From NCBI RefSeq assembly GCF_004570865.1, contig NZ_SPQS01000003.1, positions 372,001 to 436,000 of the forward strand: DNA of 64,000 nucleotides, in the 5' to 3' direction. The notes beneath the pieces were generated by a model. That model ran no database searches. It was not told where the DNA came from and was given only the letters and a program-made list of their open reading frames with translations. The translations under genes were made by a program, and so were the position numbers. The stretch is from Bradyrhizobium frederickii. GTDB lineage: Bacteria; Pseudomonadota; Alphaproteobacteria; Rhizobiales; Xanthobacteraceae. Position 1 is the stretch's first letter, and each line of letters opens with the position of its first letter. Below, in pieces: positions 18,005-26,643 of this stretch.

Positions 18005-18239
18005 TGGCCCCACGATGGCACCGCGGGGTGGCGGAAGGGAGCCTTCTAACAGGGATGGTGCCTATATGGGGCGCCGAAAAGAGGTTTTCCACGTGCGCGG
18101 CGGGCCAATTTGTTCCCGCGCGCCTTGCGAATTTCCTCCCTGCCGGGGTCGGAACCATCGTTCCCGCCTTGAGATTGTCTGGGCAGGTGGTGCGGCGAGC
18201 CGCGCCGGACGCAGACAACATCAAGACGAGGGTTTGACC

Positions 18240-18413
18240 ATGCTAGGCTGGGTTGTGACGTTTCTGGTTATCGCACTGATCGCCGGCATCCTGGGCTTCG
18301 GCGGCGTCGCCGGCGCTTCGATCGAGATCGCCAAGATCATCTTCTTCATCGCGATCGTTCTGTTCCTGGTCTCGGCCGTCGTCGGCCTGGCGCGCGGCCG
18401 CAACAGGATATAG
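18240..18413 (+). CDS. DUF1328 (YtjA-like) small membrane protein
   Basis: The 57-residue product MLGWVVTFLVIALIAGILGF... has two hydrophobic helices separated by a GVAGASIEIAKI loop and ends in ARGRNRI. This is the DUF1328/YtjA family pattern, small inner-membrane proteins often induced by stress; the function is unknown. GAGGG lies eight bases before the ATG. It stands alone between uvrD (opposite strand) and a repeat region. Confidence 0.85.
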   Translation: MLGWVVTFLVIALIAGILGFGGVAGASIEIAKIIFFIAIVLFLVSAVVGLARGRNRI

Positions 18414-18429
18414 CGCTTTCCCCGCGGCG

Positions 18430-18610
18430 CATCCTTCGAGACGCCCGCCTTCGGCGGGCCCTCAGGATGAGGCAGAGTGTGCGGCAGCAGTCTCGAAGAG
18501 CGCGAATGCTGCTTAGCCTCATCCTGAGGAGACCGCCACCGGGTCCGCGCAAAGGCGCGGCCCGATGACAGGCTCCGCGGTCGTCTCGAAGGGCGAGGCG
18601 CGCGCTCAGA
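18430..18610. repeat. Composite intergenic repeat (CATCCTTCGAGACGCCCGCC type)
   Basis: CATCCTTCGAGACG is followed by the hairpin GCCCGCC-TTC-GGCGGGC (18443-18459) and CCTCAGGATGAGG (ends 18472). The reverse complement of this 43-base unit recurs at 38916-38956. A second inverted CCTCATCCTGAGGAGACC copy starts near 18517, and GTCTCGAAGGGCG closes the region. No coding frame is supported. Confidence 0.8.
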
Positions 18611-18643
18611 CCGCGGCCATAACGCTGCGGCAGCGCTTTGAAA

Positions 18644-19150
18644 CTACCGCTTCGCGGGCATCGCCACGCTCCGGCCGATGCCCTCAGGCCGCGGCACGAC
18701 GCTGTGGGCCTTGGTGACCGCAGCGATGCGCTCGCTTATATCGGGCGGAAACGGCGCGACGCGCCGCGCATTCATGTCCATGTGCAGCGACATGTTCTCG
18801 GACGTGGCCGACAGCCAGCCTTCGCTCGCGTGCCGCATCTCCTCGAACGTGTGCAGCCGCTTGTCGTCGGCCCCCAGCAGCCAGACGAGGATCTGCACGG
18901 GATCGCCGAGGTGGATCTCGCGCAAATATCGCACGTGGCATTCGGCCGTGAAGGTCGAGCCGCCTCGCTCCTTCATGTAGGTCGGCCCGATCCCGAGCTC
19001 GCTCCAGAGCTGGTCGATCGCGCGGTCGAACATCACGTTGTAATAGGCCATGTTGAGATGGCCGTTATAGTCGATCCATTGCGGCTCGATCTGCATGATC
19101 GAGGCGCGGAACGGCTCGGCTTTGGGCGTCAGGGCGGCGGTCTCCGGCAT
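18644..19150 (-). CDS. Hot-dog fold thioesterase
   Basis: This 168-residue protein has the 4HBT-type pattern: PQWIDYNGHLNMAYYNVMFDRAID carries the catalytic Asp (DYNGHLN). TAECHVRYLREIHLGDPVQI forms the central strands and ENMSLHMDMNARRVAPFP the last ones. It probably hydrolyses an acyl-CoA; the DYNGH variant is common among carnitine/betaine-related thioesterases, but nothing nearby confirms that. GGAAGG precedes the ATG. It is divergent from the FAD oxidase gene. Confidence 0.88.
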   Translation of the reverse strand: MPETAALTPKAEPFRASIMQIEPQWIDYNGHLNMAYYNVMFDRAIDQLWSELGIGPTYMKERGGSTFTAECHVRYLREIHLGDPVQILVWLLGADDKRLHTFEEMRHASEGWLSATSENMSLHMDMNARRVAPFPPDISERIAAVTKAHSVVPRPEGIGRSVAMPAKR

Positions 19151-19233
19151 GTTTCCTTCCAGCTATGCGTCCGGTCGCTTGACTTGACCGGTTTTATGTC
19201 CTTTGCCACGGTTCTTCTTTCGGGAGGAATTCC

Positions 19234-20658
19234 GTGGGTACGACCATCACCAATAATCCGCCGCGGCCGGAGCCGAAAGCCCTCGCGAGCGCGCTGGAGC
19301 AGCTTGCCGCACGCTTCGGCAACCGCCTCATCACCTCGCAGGCCGTGCGCGAGCAGCACGGCCATACCACCACCTGGATTCCCAACCAGCCGCCCGACGG
19401 CGTGGTGATGGCGCAGGAGACCGCCGACATCCAGGACGTGGTGCGGATCTGCGCCAAGAACCGCGTGCCGGTCATTGCCTTCGGCACCGGCACCTCGCTC
19501 GAGGGCCAGGTCAACGCGCCCGCCGGCGGTATCTCGATCGATTTGCGCGACATGAACAAGGTACTCGCGGTGCATGCCGAGGACCTCGACTGCGTGATCC
19601 AGCCCGGCGTGACCCGCAAGGCGCTGAACGAGCATCTGCGCGACCAGGGCCTGTTCTTCCCGATCGATCCCGGCGCCGATGCTTCGCTCGGCGGCATGGC
19701 CTCGACCCGCGCCTCCGGCACCAACGCGGTGCGCTACGGCACCATGCGCGACAGCGTGCTGGCGCTGAAGGTGGTGCGCGGCGACGGCGAGATCATCACC
19801 ACGGGCACGCGCGCCAAGAAGTCGTCCGCGGGCTACGACCTGACGCATCTGTTCGTCGGCGCCGAGGGCACGCTCGGCATCATCTCGGAATTGACCATTC
19901 GCCTGCGCGGCATCCCCGAGACGATCGCGGCGGGCGCGGTGTCGTTCGAGAGCGTGCACGGGGCCTGTCAGGCCGTCATTCTGGCGATCCAGACCGGCAT
20001 TCCCGTGGCGCGCATCGAGCTGCTCAACGCCGCGCAGGTGCAGGCCTGCAACGTCTATTCCAAGCTGACGCTGCCGGAGACGCCGCTGCTGCTGATGGAA
20101 TTCCACGGCAGCGAGATCGAGGTCGCCGAGCAGTCCAAGGCGTTCGGCGAGATCGCCCGGGAGTGCGGCGGCGGCGATTTCTCCTGGACCACCAAGCCCG
20201 AGGATCGCACCAAGCTGTGGCAGGCGCGGCACGATGCCTATTGGTCCGTGAAGGCGCTGCGGCCCGGTGACAGCATCGGCGTGGTCGCCACCGACGTCTG
20301 CGTGCCGATCTCGCGGCTTGCCGATTGCGTCAGCGAAACTGAGGAGGATCTCAAGCGGCTCAACCTGCTGTCGCCGATCGTCGGCCATGTCGGCGACGGC
20401 AATTTCCATTGCTCGCTGGTCTGCGACGTCAACGACGCGGACGAGATGGCTCGCGGCGAAGAATTCATGCATCGCCTGGTCGAGCGCGCGCAGGCGATGG
20501 ACGGCACCTGCACCGGCGAGCACGGCATCGGACAGGGTAAGCAGAAATATCTGAAGGCGGAGCTCGGCCCCGAGGCGCTCGATGCGATGCGGGCGCTGAA
20601 GAAGGCGCTCGATCCGCTCAACATCTTCAACCCCGGCAAGATCGTGCCGGAGGCGTAG
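19234..20658 (+). CDS. dld: FAD-linked oxidase, D-lactate dehydrogenase (cytochrome) type
   Basis: This 474-residue protein belongs to the vanillyl-alcohol-oxidase superfamily. The N-terminal PCMH FAD domain shows VPVIAFGTGTSLEGQVNAP, DPGADASLGGMASTRASGTNAVRYGTMRD-type blocks and LFVGAEGTLGIISELTIRL. The C-terminal domain has IVGHVGDGNFHC and CTGEHGIGQGKQKYL. This order matches D-lactate dehydrogenase/glycolate oxidase GlcD-like enzymes that pass electrons to cytochrome c or quinone. The GTG start has GGGAGG six bases upstream. No GlcE or GlcF partner follows, favouring the single-subunit D-lactate enzyme. Confidence 0.88.
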   Translation: MGTTITNNPPRPEPKALASALEQLAARFGNRLITSQAVREQHGHTTTWIPNQPPDGVVMAQETADIQDVVRICAKNRVPVIAFGTGTSLEGQVNAPAGGISIDLRDMNKVLAVHAEDLDCVIQPGVTRKALNEHLRDQGLFFPIDPGADASLGGMASTRASGTNAVRYGTMRDSVLALKVVRGDGEIITTGTRAKKSSAGYDLTHLFVGAEGTLGIISELTIRLRGIPETIAAGAVSFESVHGACQAVILAIQTGIPVARIELLNAAQVQACNVYSKLTLPETPLLLMEFHGSEIEVAEQSKAFGEIARECGGGDFSWTTKPEDRTKLWQARHDAYWSVKALRPGDSIGVVATDVCVPISRLADCVSETEEDLKRLNLLSPIVGHVGDGNFHCSLVCDVNDADEMARGEEFMHRLVERAQAMDGTCTGEHGIGQGKQKYLKAELGPEALDAMRALKKALDPLNIFNPGKIVPEA

Positions 20659-20761
20659 CGCGGCCCCCGCGGGGAGACCGGGAACTTTCGGCAATCCTGC
20701 TGGTTCCAATTCCCGCCAATTTCCGATGCCTGGATGGCAGGGCTTTGCGCGGGAGGGTGCG

Positions 20762-22048
20762 ATGGTGCGACCGGTCGTTGGAATTGCCGCGATGGCACTT
20801 GCCTGCATGCTGGCGGGCGCGGCGCTGGCGAAGGGCGGACATGGCGGGGGCCATGGAGGCGGGCACGGCGGCGGCCATCACGGTGGCGGCCATCATGGCG
20901 GCGGCCATTTCCGTGGCCATGGCCACGCGCATGGCGGCGGCCATCATCGCGGCATGCGGTTTACCAGCGGTGCCCGACGCGGCGGCCCCAATTTCGGGCA
21001 GATCCGCAATGCCGCGATCCGGCCGGCGCACTTCCGCAACGCTCTGAACGCCGGCGCATTCCGCAATGGCCGGCTGATCAGCAATCCGGCGGCGCGTGCG
21101 CAGCTCGCCGCGGCGGCCGCACTGGCCGGCTGGAGCGGCGCAAGCAGCGGATGGTGGCAACATGCGGGGGGCGGCTATGGCTGGGTCGGGCCGCTGTTCT
21201 GGCCGTTCGCCTATAACGACCTCTACGACTACACGATCTGGGGCGACGGGCTCGGCTTCTGGGGTTACGGCTATCCGGACATCTATGCCGGAATATTCGG
21301 CCCCTACGGCTATGATCGCCTGTCGGCCTATCTGCCGCAGCAGCCGCAGGGACGACGGCGGGCCCGCAGCGCGCCGCTCGATCAGCTCTGCGGCAGTGAC
21401 CACCGTGCCATCGCCGGGCTGCCGATCGATCAGATTGCATCCGCGGTGCAGCCGACCGATGCGCAGGGCGCCGCTCTCGATGCGCTCGGCAACGCCTCCG
21501 TCGACGCGGCAGCGCTGATCCGCACGTCCTGCCCGACGCAGGCCGCCGCCACGGCCCCCGGCCGGCTCGCGGCGATGCAGCAGCGCATCGAGGCGATGCA
21601 GAAGGCGGTCGATCTGGTCCAGCCCGCGCTCGACCAGTTCTATGGTTCGCTCAACGACGAACAGAAGGCGCGCTTCAATGCGCTGGCCGAGGATCAGCGT
21701 CGTGCGAACAATGCGGGCGGATCGTCGGTGCAGACCTGCAGTGTGCCCGCCGCATTCGATTGGCCCGGCGCCACGATCGAGGAAAGACTTCGCCCCAGCG
21801 ACACCCAGCGCGCGGCGCTCCAGGTGCTGCAGGATACCAGCGCCAAGGTCAGCGCATCGCTCAAGGCGGCCTGCGAGCCCAATGAGGTGATGACACCGCC
21901 GGCCCGCATGGCCACGATCCGCAAGCGGCTCGATGCGATGCTGGACGGGATCAAGTCGGTGCGTGCGGCGCTCGATGATTTCTACGCCACGCTCAACGAC
22001 GAGCAGAAGGCGCAGTTCGAGGCGATCGGGCCGCGCCGCACGTCCTGA
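20762..22048 (+). CDS. His/Gly-rich secreted LTXXQ (Spy/CpxP-like) protein
   Basis: This 428-residue protein begins with a signal peptide ending near AGAALAK. A Gly-His repeat tract (GGHGGGH units, residues ~25-65) follows, likely to bind Ni, Cu or Zn. A Trp/Tyr/Gly-rich middle spans WWQHAGGGYGW to FGPYGYDRL. Two homologous ~100-residue C-terminal repeats each end in a LTxxQ-type motif: FYGSLNDEQKARF and FYATLNDEQKAQF. This is the signature of Spy/CpxP periplasmic chaperones. A role in envelope or metal stress is inferred. GGAGG five bases before the ATG fixes the start. Confidence 0.82.
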   Translation: MVRPVVGIAAMALACMLAGAALAKGGHGGGHGGGHGGGHHGGGHHGGGHFRGHGHAHGGGHHRGMRFTSGARRGGPNFGQIRNAAIRPAHFRNALNAGAFRNGRLISNPAARAQLAAAAALAGWSGASSGWWQHAGGGYGWVGPLFWPFAYNDLYDYTIWGDGLGFWGYGYPDIYAGIFGPYGYDRLSAYLPQQPQGRRRARSAPLDQLCGSDHRAIAGLPIDQIASAVQPTDAQGAALDALGNASVDAAALIRTSCPTQAAATAPGRLAAMQQRIEAMQKAVDLVQPALDQFYGSLNDEQKARFNALAEDQRRANNAGGSSVQTCSVPAAFDWPGATIEERLRPSDTQRAALQVLQDTSAKVSASLKAACEPNEVMTPPARMATIRKRLDAMLDGIKSVRAALDDFYATLNDEQKAQFEAIGPRRTS

Positions 22049-22082
22049 CGGCGCAAGCCTACGAAGACCAATGGTGGGGGCA

Positions 22083-22454
22083 ATGAAGTGGTTCGCAAGG
22101 CGGCAGCCGGCCGACATCTGGGATGAGCCGATCCAGGGGCCGATCGGCGATATCGAGGCGGCGGAGCGCATTCGTCACATCTGCGAGGCTGCCAGAGCGG
22201 GCGCGGAGGCCGTCGGCGGCTCCGCACGGACTGCCGAGCGCGAGCGTGAGCGCTACGAACGTGCCGCCCGCGTCGCGATGGAGATTGCGATGAAGATCGC
22301 AGACGATCTGATGCGCGACGATGCGGTCCGCCGCATCGTCGACCTCTGCATGAAGGCCGACGACGCCAAGACCGCGCAGATCCTGTTTCGCGCGATTCAG
22401 GCCGGCTGGGTCCGCGAGGCCGTCCAGCGCGATTATCCGGCGCTGGCGCAATAG
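22083..22454 (+). CDS. Hypothetical helical protein
   Basis: This 123-residue protein starts MKWFARRQPADIWDEP after a GGGGG Shine-Dalgarno sequence, 34 bases downstream of the LTXXQ gene and probably in the same transcript. The body is Ala/Arg/Glu-rich and helical (ERERERYERAARVAMEIAMKI), without signal peptide or membrane segments. I do not recognise a family. Clean termination and codon pattern like its neighbours support a real gene. Confidence 0.65.
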   Translation: MKWFARRQPADIWDEPIQGPIGDIEAAERIRHICEAARAGAEAVGGSARTAERERERYERAARVAMEIAMKIADDLMRDDAVRRIVDLCMKADDAKTAQILFRAIQAGWVREAVQRDYPALAQ

Positions 22455-22505
22455 AACCGGCTCGCGCGGGGCGCGAGCCGGTGCGATGTCCGTGCCGGAA
22501 TCGTC

Positions 22506-23981
22506 TCAGTACCTGCGGTAGTCGCCGCGATAATGGTCGCCGCCGCCGCGGCCGCCCATTCCCATGCCGATGCCGATCCCGATGCCGACGCCCTGCATGA
22601 TGGCAGCGGGCGGCGGGCCGGGGGGCGGGGCGCGCTCGTAGACCACTTCCTCAGGCGGAGGCCGGCGCTTCGGCGGCGTCTCGACAACCTTGCGCTTTGG
22701 CGGCGTGTCGTCGACGCGCTTCTTGATCACGGGCGCGACGCTCGGATTGGCCGGCGTCGCCGGTGCCGTCGGCGTCGAGCACGGGCAGGTCGGAGCCATC
22801 GCGACCGCGACCGGGGTCGCCGCGGCGGCGACAGGCACGCCATAATTGCGGTTCTGCACGCGCAGCAGTAGCCGGCGCGCGGTCGCGGCGAGGTCGCTGT
22901 TGTCCCAGTTGGCGAGATAGGCCTCGAACGAAGCGCGGGTGTTGATCGCGGTGGCGCGCTCCCAGGCCAGCATCTGGCGGCGCCGTTCCAGCACCGTGCG
23001 CAGACGCGGCGTGCGGGTGTCCTGTGCGTACAGCTCGATATAGGCCTGATACGCCTCCACGGTGTCCTCAGTGATCACGAGCTCGTAGGCGGCCATGGCC
23101 GGCTTGCCCCGCAAGGTCTTGCGCCAGTCCTCGACGCTGCGCGTGCCGCTGGCGAGCGCCATCGCGGATGCGCCGGGAACAGCGGGCGTGCTGCCGCTGC
23201 TCTCGCCGAAGAACCTGAAGTCGGTGGTCAGCGAGGAGCTTTCCCACGGGATCTGCCGTCCGTCGGTCGACTGCGCGACCGCGACGCGGATGCGCTTGAA
23301 CACTTCCTCGATCGGCAGGTTGGGCTGCTTGGCGATGGTCAGCGCGGCCGTGGTGTAGGGGCTGTCGATGCCGTTGCCGTCCTCGGCCTCGGCGCCCGGG
23401 GACGTCGAATAGGAGATGAAGGAGCCGGGCGCGCCGGCCTTGGTGTCGACGATCGCAAGGCCGTGGCCGGCGCCGCTCAGCGCCGGGAACGGATTGTTGC
23501 GGCAGGCATCGAGCATGAAGATGCGCGCGCGTGTCGGCAGCGCGCCGAGCGTGTTGAGCAGGTCGTTGAGGCGCACGCCCTGGAGCGGAATGTCGGCCTC
23601 GCGCTTGGGATCGAGGTCGACCGGAACGAGATAGTTCTCGCCGTCGATTTGCAGACCGTGGCCGGCATAGAACACCAGCGCGACGGTGTCGGCGCCGCTG
23701 GCGCCGACCTTGCCGGCGAAATCCGAGATCGCCGTGCGCATCTCGTTCTGCGCCAGATTGGCCGCCGTGGTGACGGTGAAGCCGGCATTGCCGAGCAGTT
23801 CCGTCATGCCCTTGGCGTCGTTGGCGGCGTTGGGCAGCTCGGGCACCGTGCGATAGGCGGACTGGCCGATCACCAGCGCAAGCCGCGCTTCGGCCGCGGC
23901 GTCCGTCGGCGTCATCAACTGGGCGAGGGCGAGAAAACCGGATGCAACTATGAGATTTGAAAAGACTGGACGGCGCATCAT
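22506..23981 (-). CDS. Caspase-family (peptidase C14) secreted protein
   Basis: A signal peptide (about 1-31) precedes a caspase/metacaspase domain in this 491-residue protein. The domain begins RLALVIGQSAYRTVPELPNAANDA; the catalytic His is in LVFYAGHGLQI and the catalytic Cys in IFMLDACRNNPF. Residues ~280-390 are helical with an LVITEDTVEAYQAYIELY segment, and the C-terminus is Pro-rich then Gly/Met-rich (GIGIGIGMGMGGRGGG). Such proteases cleave after Arg, Lys or Asp; periplasmic bacterial members have unknown targets. GGAGGTGAC directly precedes the ATG. Confidence 0.88.
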   Translation of the reverse strand: MMRRPVFSNLIVASGFLALAQLMTPTDAAAEARLALVIGQSAYRTVPELPNAANDAKGMTELLGNAGFTVTTAANLAQNEMRTAISDFAGKVGASGADTVALVFYAGHGLQIDGENYLVPVDLDPKREADIPLQGVRLNDLLNTLGALPTRARIFMLDACRNNPFPALSGAGHGLAIVDTKAGAPGSFISYSTSPGAEAEDGNGIDSPYTTAALTIAKQPNLPIEEVFKRIRVAVAQSTDGRQIPWESSSLTTDFRFFGESSGSTPAVPGASAMALASGTRSVEDWRKTLRGKPAMAAYELVITEDTVEAYQAYIELYAQDTRTPRLRTVLERRRQMLAWERATAINTRASFEAYLANWDNSDLAATARRLLLRVQNRNYGVPVAAAATPVAVAMAPTCPCSTPTAPATPANPSVAPVIKKRVDDTPPKRKVVETPPKRRPPPEEVVYERAPPPGPPPAAIMQGVGIGIGIGMGMGGRGGGDHYRGDYRRY

Positions 23982-24164
23982 GTCACCTCCAACGGCAATA
24001 CGCGCGATGATGTCACTTTTTCTAGGGGGCCGCCATGCGTCCGTCTGTGCGCTGGATCACGCTGCGCGCTGCGGCAAATTGTGACAGGATGCCTGCCGCA
24101 GCTGGCCTTGTGCCAGATTTCGACGGCGCTGCCGCGGGCATCGGTTGCTGAAGGAGTCCCAGTC

Positions 24165-25142
24165 GTGAAGGTTCTGCTCGCTCACACGCCGCAGATGCGG
24201 CGCAACTATTACGGCGACCGCAGCTTGAACGGCCTGCGGGCGGCCGCCGAGGTCATTCTGCACGAAAGCGACGAACCCCTTGACGCCGCCGGCCTCGTGC
24301 GTGCGGCGAAAGACGCCGACATCATCGTCGCCGATCGCATGACCGAAGGCCGCGGCGAAATCTTCGCCGAGCTGCCGCGTCTGCGCGCCTTCGTCCGCTG
24401 TGCCGTCGATATCCGCAACGTCAACGTGGAAGCGGCTTCGAAGGCCGGCGTGCTCGTCACCCGCGCCGGTCCCGGCTTCGTGCAGGCCGTCGCCGAGCTC
24501 GCGCTCGGCTTCATGGTCGATCTCTCCCGCGGCGTGTCGCGGACGACGGCGGACTACCAGGCCGGCCGCCAGCCGGAGGCGCGGATGGGCCGCCAGCTCG
24601 CCGGCAGCACGATCGGCATCATCGGTTATGGCAGCATCGGGCGCTATCTCGCTGGGATCGCAAAGGCGCTGCGGATGGAGGTGCTGGTCTCCGATCCTTT
24701 CGCCGATGTCAGCGATGCCGCGATCCGGCAGGTCGGCCTCGACGAGCTGCTCGCGGCATCGGACTATGTCGTCTGCCTTGCGATCGCCAACGAGCAGACC
24801 GAGAATCTGATCGGCGAGGCGGCGCTGACGCGCATGCAGAGGCATGCCGTCTTCATCAACCTCTCGCGCGGCAATCTCGTCGATGAACCGGCGCTGGCGC
24901 GGGCGTTGCGCGAGAACCGCATCGCCGGTGCGGCGATCGATGTCGGCCGCGCGCCGGACCAGATGCCGACACCCGAGCTGGCGAAGCTGCCGAACGTGAT
25001 CGCCACACCCCATGTCGGCGGGCTGACGCCGCAGGCGATCGAATATCAGTCGCTGGAAACCGTGCGGCAGGTCGGAGCGATCGTGAAGGGCGAGGTCCCG
25101 CCGGGCGCGGTCAACGCCGAGCGCTGGACGCGGCGGCCATGA
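24165..25142 (+). CDS. D-isomer-specific 2-hydroxyacid dehydrogenase
   Basis: This 325-residue enzyme has the NAD-binding motif IGIIGYGSIGRYLA, the substrate/catalytic Arg in FINLSRGNLVDEPAL, a conserved acid within IAGAAIDVGRAPDQMP and the catalytic His in IATPHVGGLT. It reduces or oxidises a 2-hydroxy acid; SerA- or hydroxypyruvate-like roles cannot be separated here. The GTG start at 24165 is chosen because AAGGAG lies eight bases upstream. It converges with the binding-protein gene downstream. Confidence 0.88.
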   Translation: MKVLLAHTPQMRRNYYGDRSLNGLRAAAEVILHESDEPLDAAGLVRAAKDADIIVADRMTEGRGEIFAELPRLRAFVRCAVDIRNVNVEAASKAGVLVTRAGPGFVQAVAELALGFMVDLSRGVSRTTADYQAGRQPEARMGRQLAGSTIGIIGYGSIGRYLAGIAKALRMEVLVSDPFADVSDAAIRQVGLDELLAASDYVVCLAIANEQTENLIGEAALTRMQRHAVFINLSRGNLVDEPALARALRENRIAGAAIDVGRAPDQMPTPELAKLPNVIATPHVGGLTPQAIEYQSLETVRQVGAIVKGEVPPGAVNAERWTRRP

Positions 25143-25148
25143 AGGGCC

Positions 25149-26315
25149 CTACAGCCGGTCCACCGGCTTGAACGTTCCATCCTTCTGGATCACCGTCAGG
25201 AACACTTTCGGCGGCGCGTCGATCATGCGGATGCCGACGTTGACGGTGCTGCCGCTGATGTCGAAGCGGCCGATATCGTTGATGGCGCGCAGCAGGCTTG
25301 CGCGGGTCGGGTCCGGTCCGGCCTTTTCCAGCGCTGCGGCCGCGAGGCGGCCGGAGAGGTAGCCTTCCAGCGATACGAAGTCCGGTGTCTGCGTCGGATC
25401 GACCGCCTTCTGCGCCGCCTGGTAGTCGGCGACGAGCTTGAGCGAGCGATCCCATGGAGACGGCACGACCTGCGAGACGATGACGCCTTCGCCCTCGGGG
25501 CCGAGCTCGCTGGCGAGTGCGACGGCGCCGACGAAGGAGATGTTGACGAAGGTCGGATAGAAGCCGCTGCGGTGTGCGAGCTTGATGAATTCCGCGCAGG
25601 GACCATAGGTCCCGACCATCACGATGGCCTCGGGTTCGGCCCGCTTGATCGTTCGCCAGGCGGCCTTGACCGCGCGGGTGTTGCGCTCGAAGGTGCCTTC
25701 GGCGGCGAGCTCGAGGCCTCGCCTGGCGAGCGCGCGTTTCACACCCCTCAGACCGTCGCGGCCGAAGGAATCGTCCTGGTAGAAAATGCCGATGCGGGTG
25801 AAGTGGCGATCCTCGGTGAGGTGCTTGATCCACGCTTCGGCCTCCGCACTGTAGCTCGCGCGGATGTTGACGACGTTCGTGAGCTCGAGGTCGCGCAGGA
25901 ATTCGGCACCGCTGAACGGGCCGATGAAGGGAACGTTCCTGGCGCTGGTGATCGGAATTGTCGCCATCGCGGTCGGCGTGCCCACCGCGCCGATCAGCGC
26001 GAACACCTTGTCGTCCTCGATCAGCTGCAGCGTCTGGGCCGCCGAACGATCGGGATCGTAGCCGTCGTTGCGGCTGATGAGCTGGAGCTTGCGGCCGTGC
26101 ACGCCGCCCCTGGCGTTGATCTCGGTGAATGCTGCGACGATGCCTTGCCGCATGCGCTGTCCGAGCGCGGAGGAGGGACCTTCCAGCGCGGCGGCCTGGC
26201 CGAACAGGATCGCATCCTCGCTGACGCCGGCCTCCTCGGCCCCGGCCGCGAGCGCGGTCGCCGCCAGGAGCACGCAGGTCAGGATGACGGATCTCGTCGA
26301 TCGAAATCGATACAT
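25149..26315 (-). CDS. ABC transporter substrate-binding protein, branched-chain amino-acid type
   Basis: This 388-residue protein has a signal peptide (MYRFRSTRSVILTCVLLAATALAAG). A type-I periplasmic binding fold of the Leu/Ile/Val class follows: ILFGQAAALEGPSSALGQRMRQGIVAAF, GRKLQLISRNDGYDPDRS, FALIGAVGTPTAMA, IFYQDDSFGRDGL and MVGTYGPCAEFI. It captures an unknown ligand for an uptake transporter or serves as a sensor input. No permease or ATPase genes are adjacent. A GTG/ATG 14 codons upstream is disfavoured because the signal peptide begins at the chosen ATG. Confidence 0.85.
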   Translation of the reverse strand: MYRFRSTRSVILTCVLLAATALAAGAEEAGVSEDAILFGQAAALEGPSSALGQRMRQGIVAAFTEINARGGVHGRKLQLISRNDGYDPDRSAAQTLQLIEDDKVFALIGAVGTPTAMATIPITSARNVPFIGPFSGAEFLRDLELTNVVNIRASYSAEAEAWIKHLTEDRHFTRIGIFYQDDSFGRDGLRGVKRALARRGLELAAEGTFERNTRAVKAAWRTIKRAEPEAIVMVGTYGPCAEFIKLAHRSGFYPTFVNISFVGAVALASELGPEGEGVIVSQVVPSPWDRSLKLVADYQAAQKAVDPTQTPDFVSLEGYLSGRLAAAALEKAGPDPTRASLLRAINDIGRFDISGSTVNVGIRMIDAPPKVFLTVIQKDGTFKPVDRL

Positions 26316-26643
26316 CGGAAAGGTCTTGCCGGATAGTTGGGAAACCTTCCGCAACATATCCCTGCGAGCCTGAATAGCTCGCTAAGCGGCACGGTGTCGA
26401 CGATCCGTAGTACTCCGGGCAAAATCGGCAACTTGTTTCCACTATGCCGGATCGTTCGCGCACTTCATTAACTAATCCGTGCATTGCGGAACGATCCGGT
26501 TCCGAAATTGTGCAGTTCTTAACCGCCGTCTTGTTCCGATAGCCGGATCGATGCCTCAACCAGAGGTTCGGTTTGTTGCGGGCCAGGGGACGGCGGCTTT
26601 AGAGATGGGCGATCGCGATCAGCACGATCAGGATCGGGGGCGT
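26316..26643. other. Divergent intergenic region with 11-bp inverted repeat
   Basis: This 328-bp gap separates the binding-protein gene from the CHASE-GGDEF-EAL gene. CCGGATCGTTC (26447-26457) and GAACGATCCGG (26489-26499) are perfect inverted copies 31 bases apart. A third partial copy CCGGATCGAT starts at 26543. It probably holds promoters of both divergent genes. No RNA gene is recognised. Confidence 0.55.
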
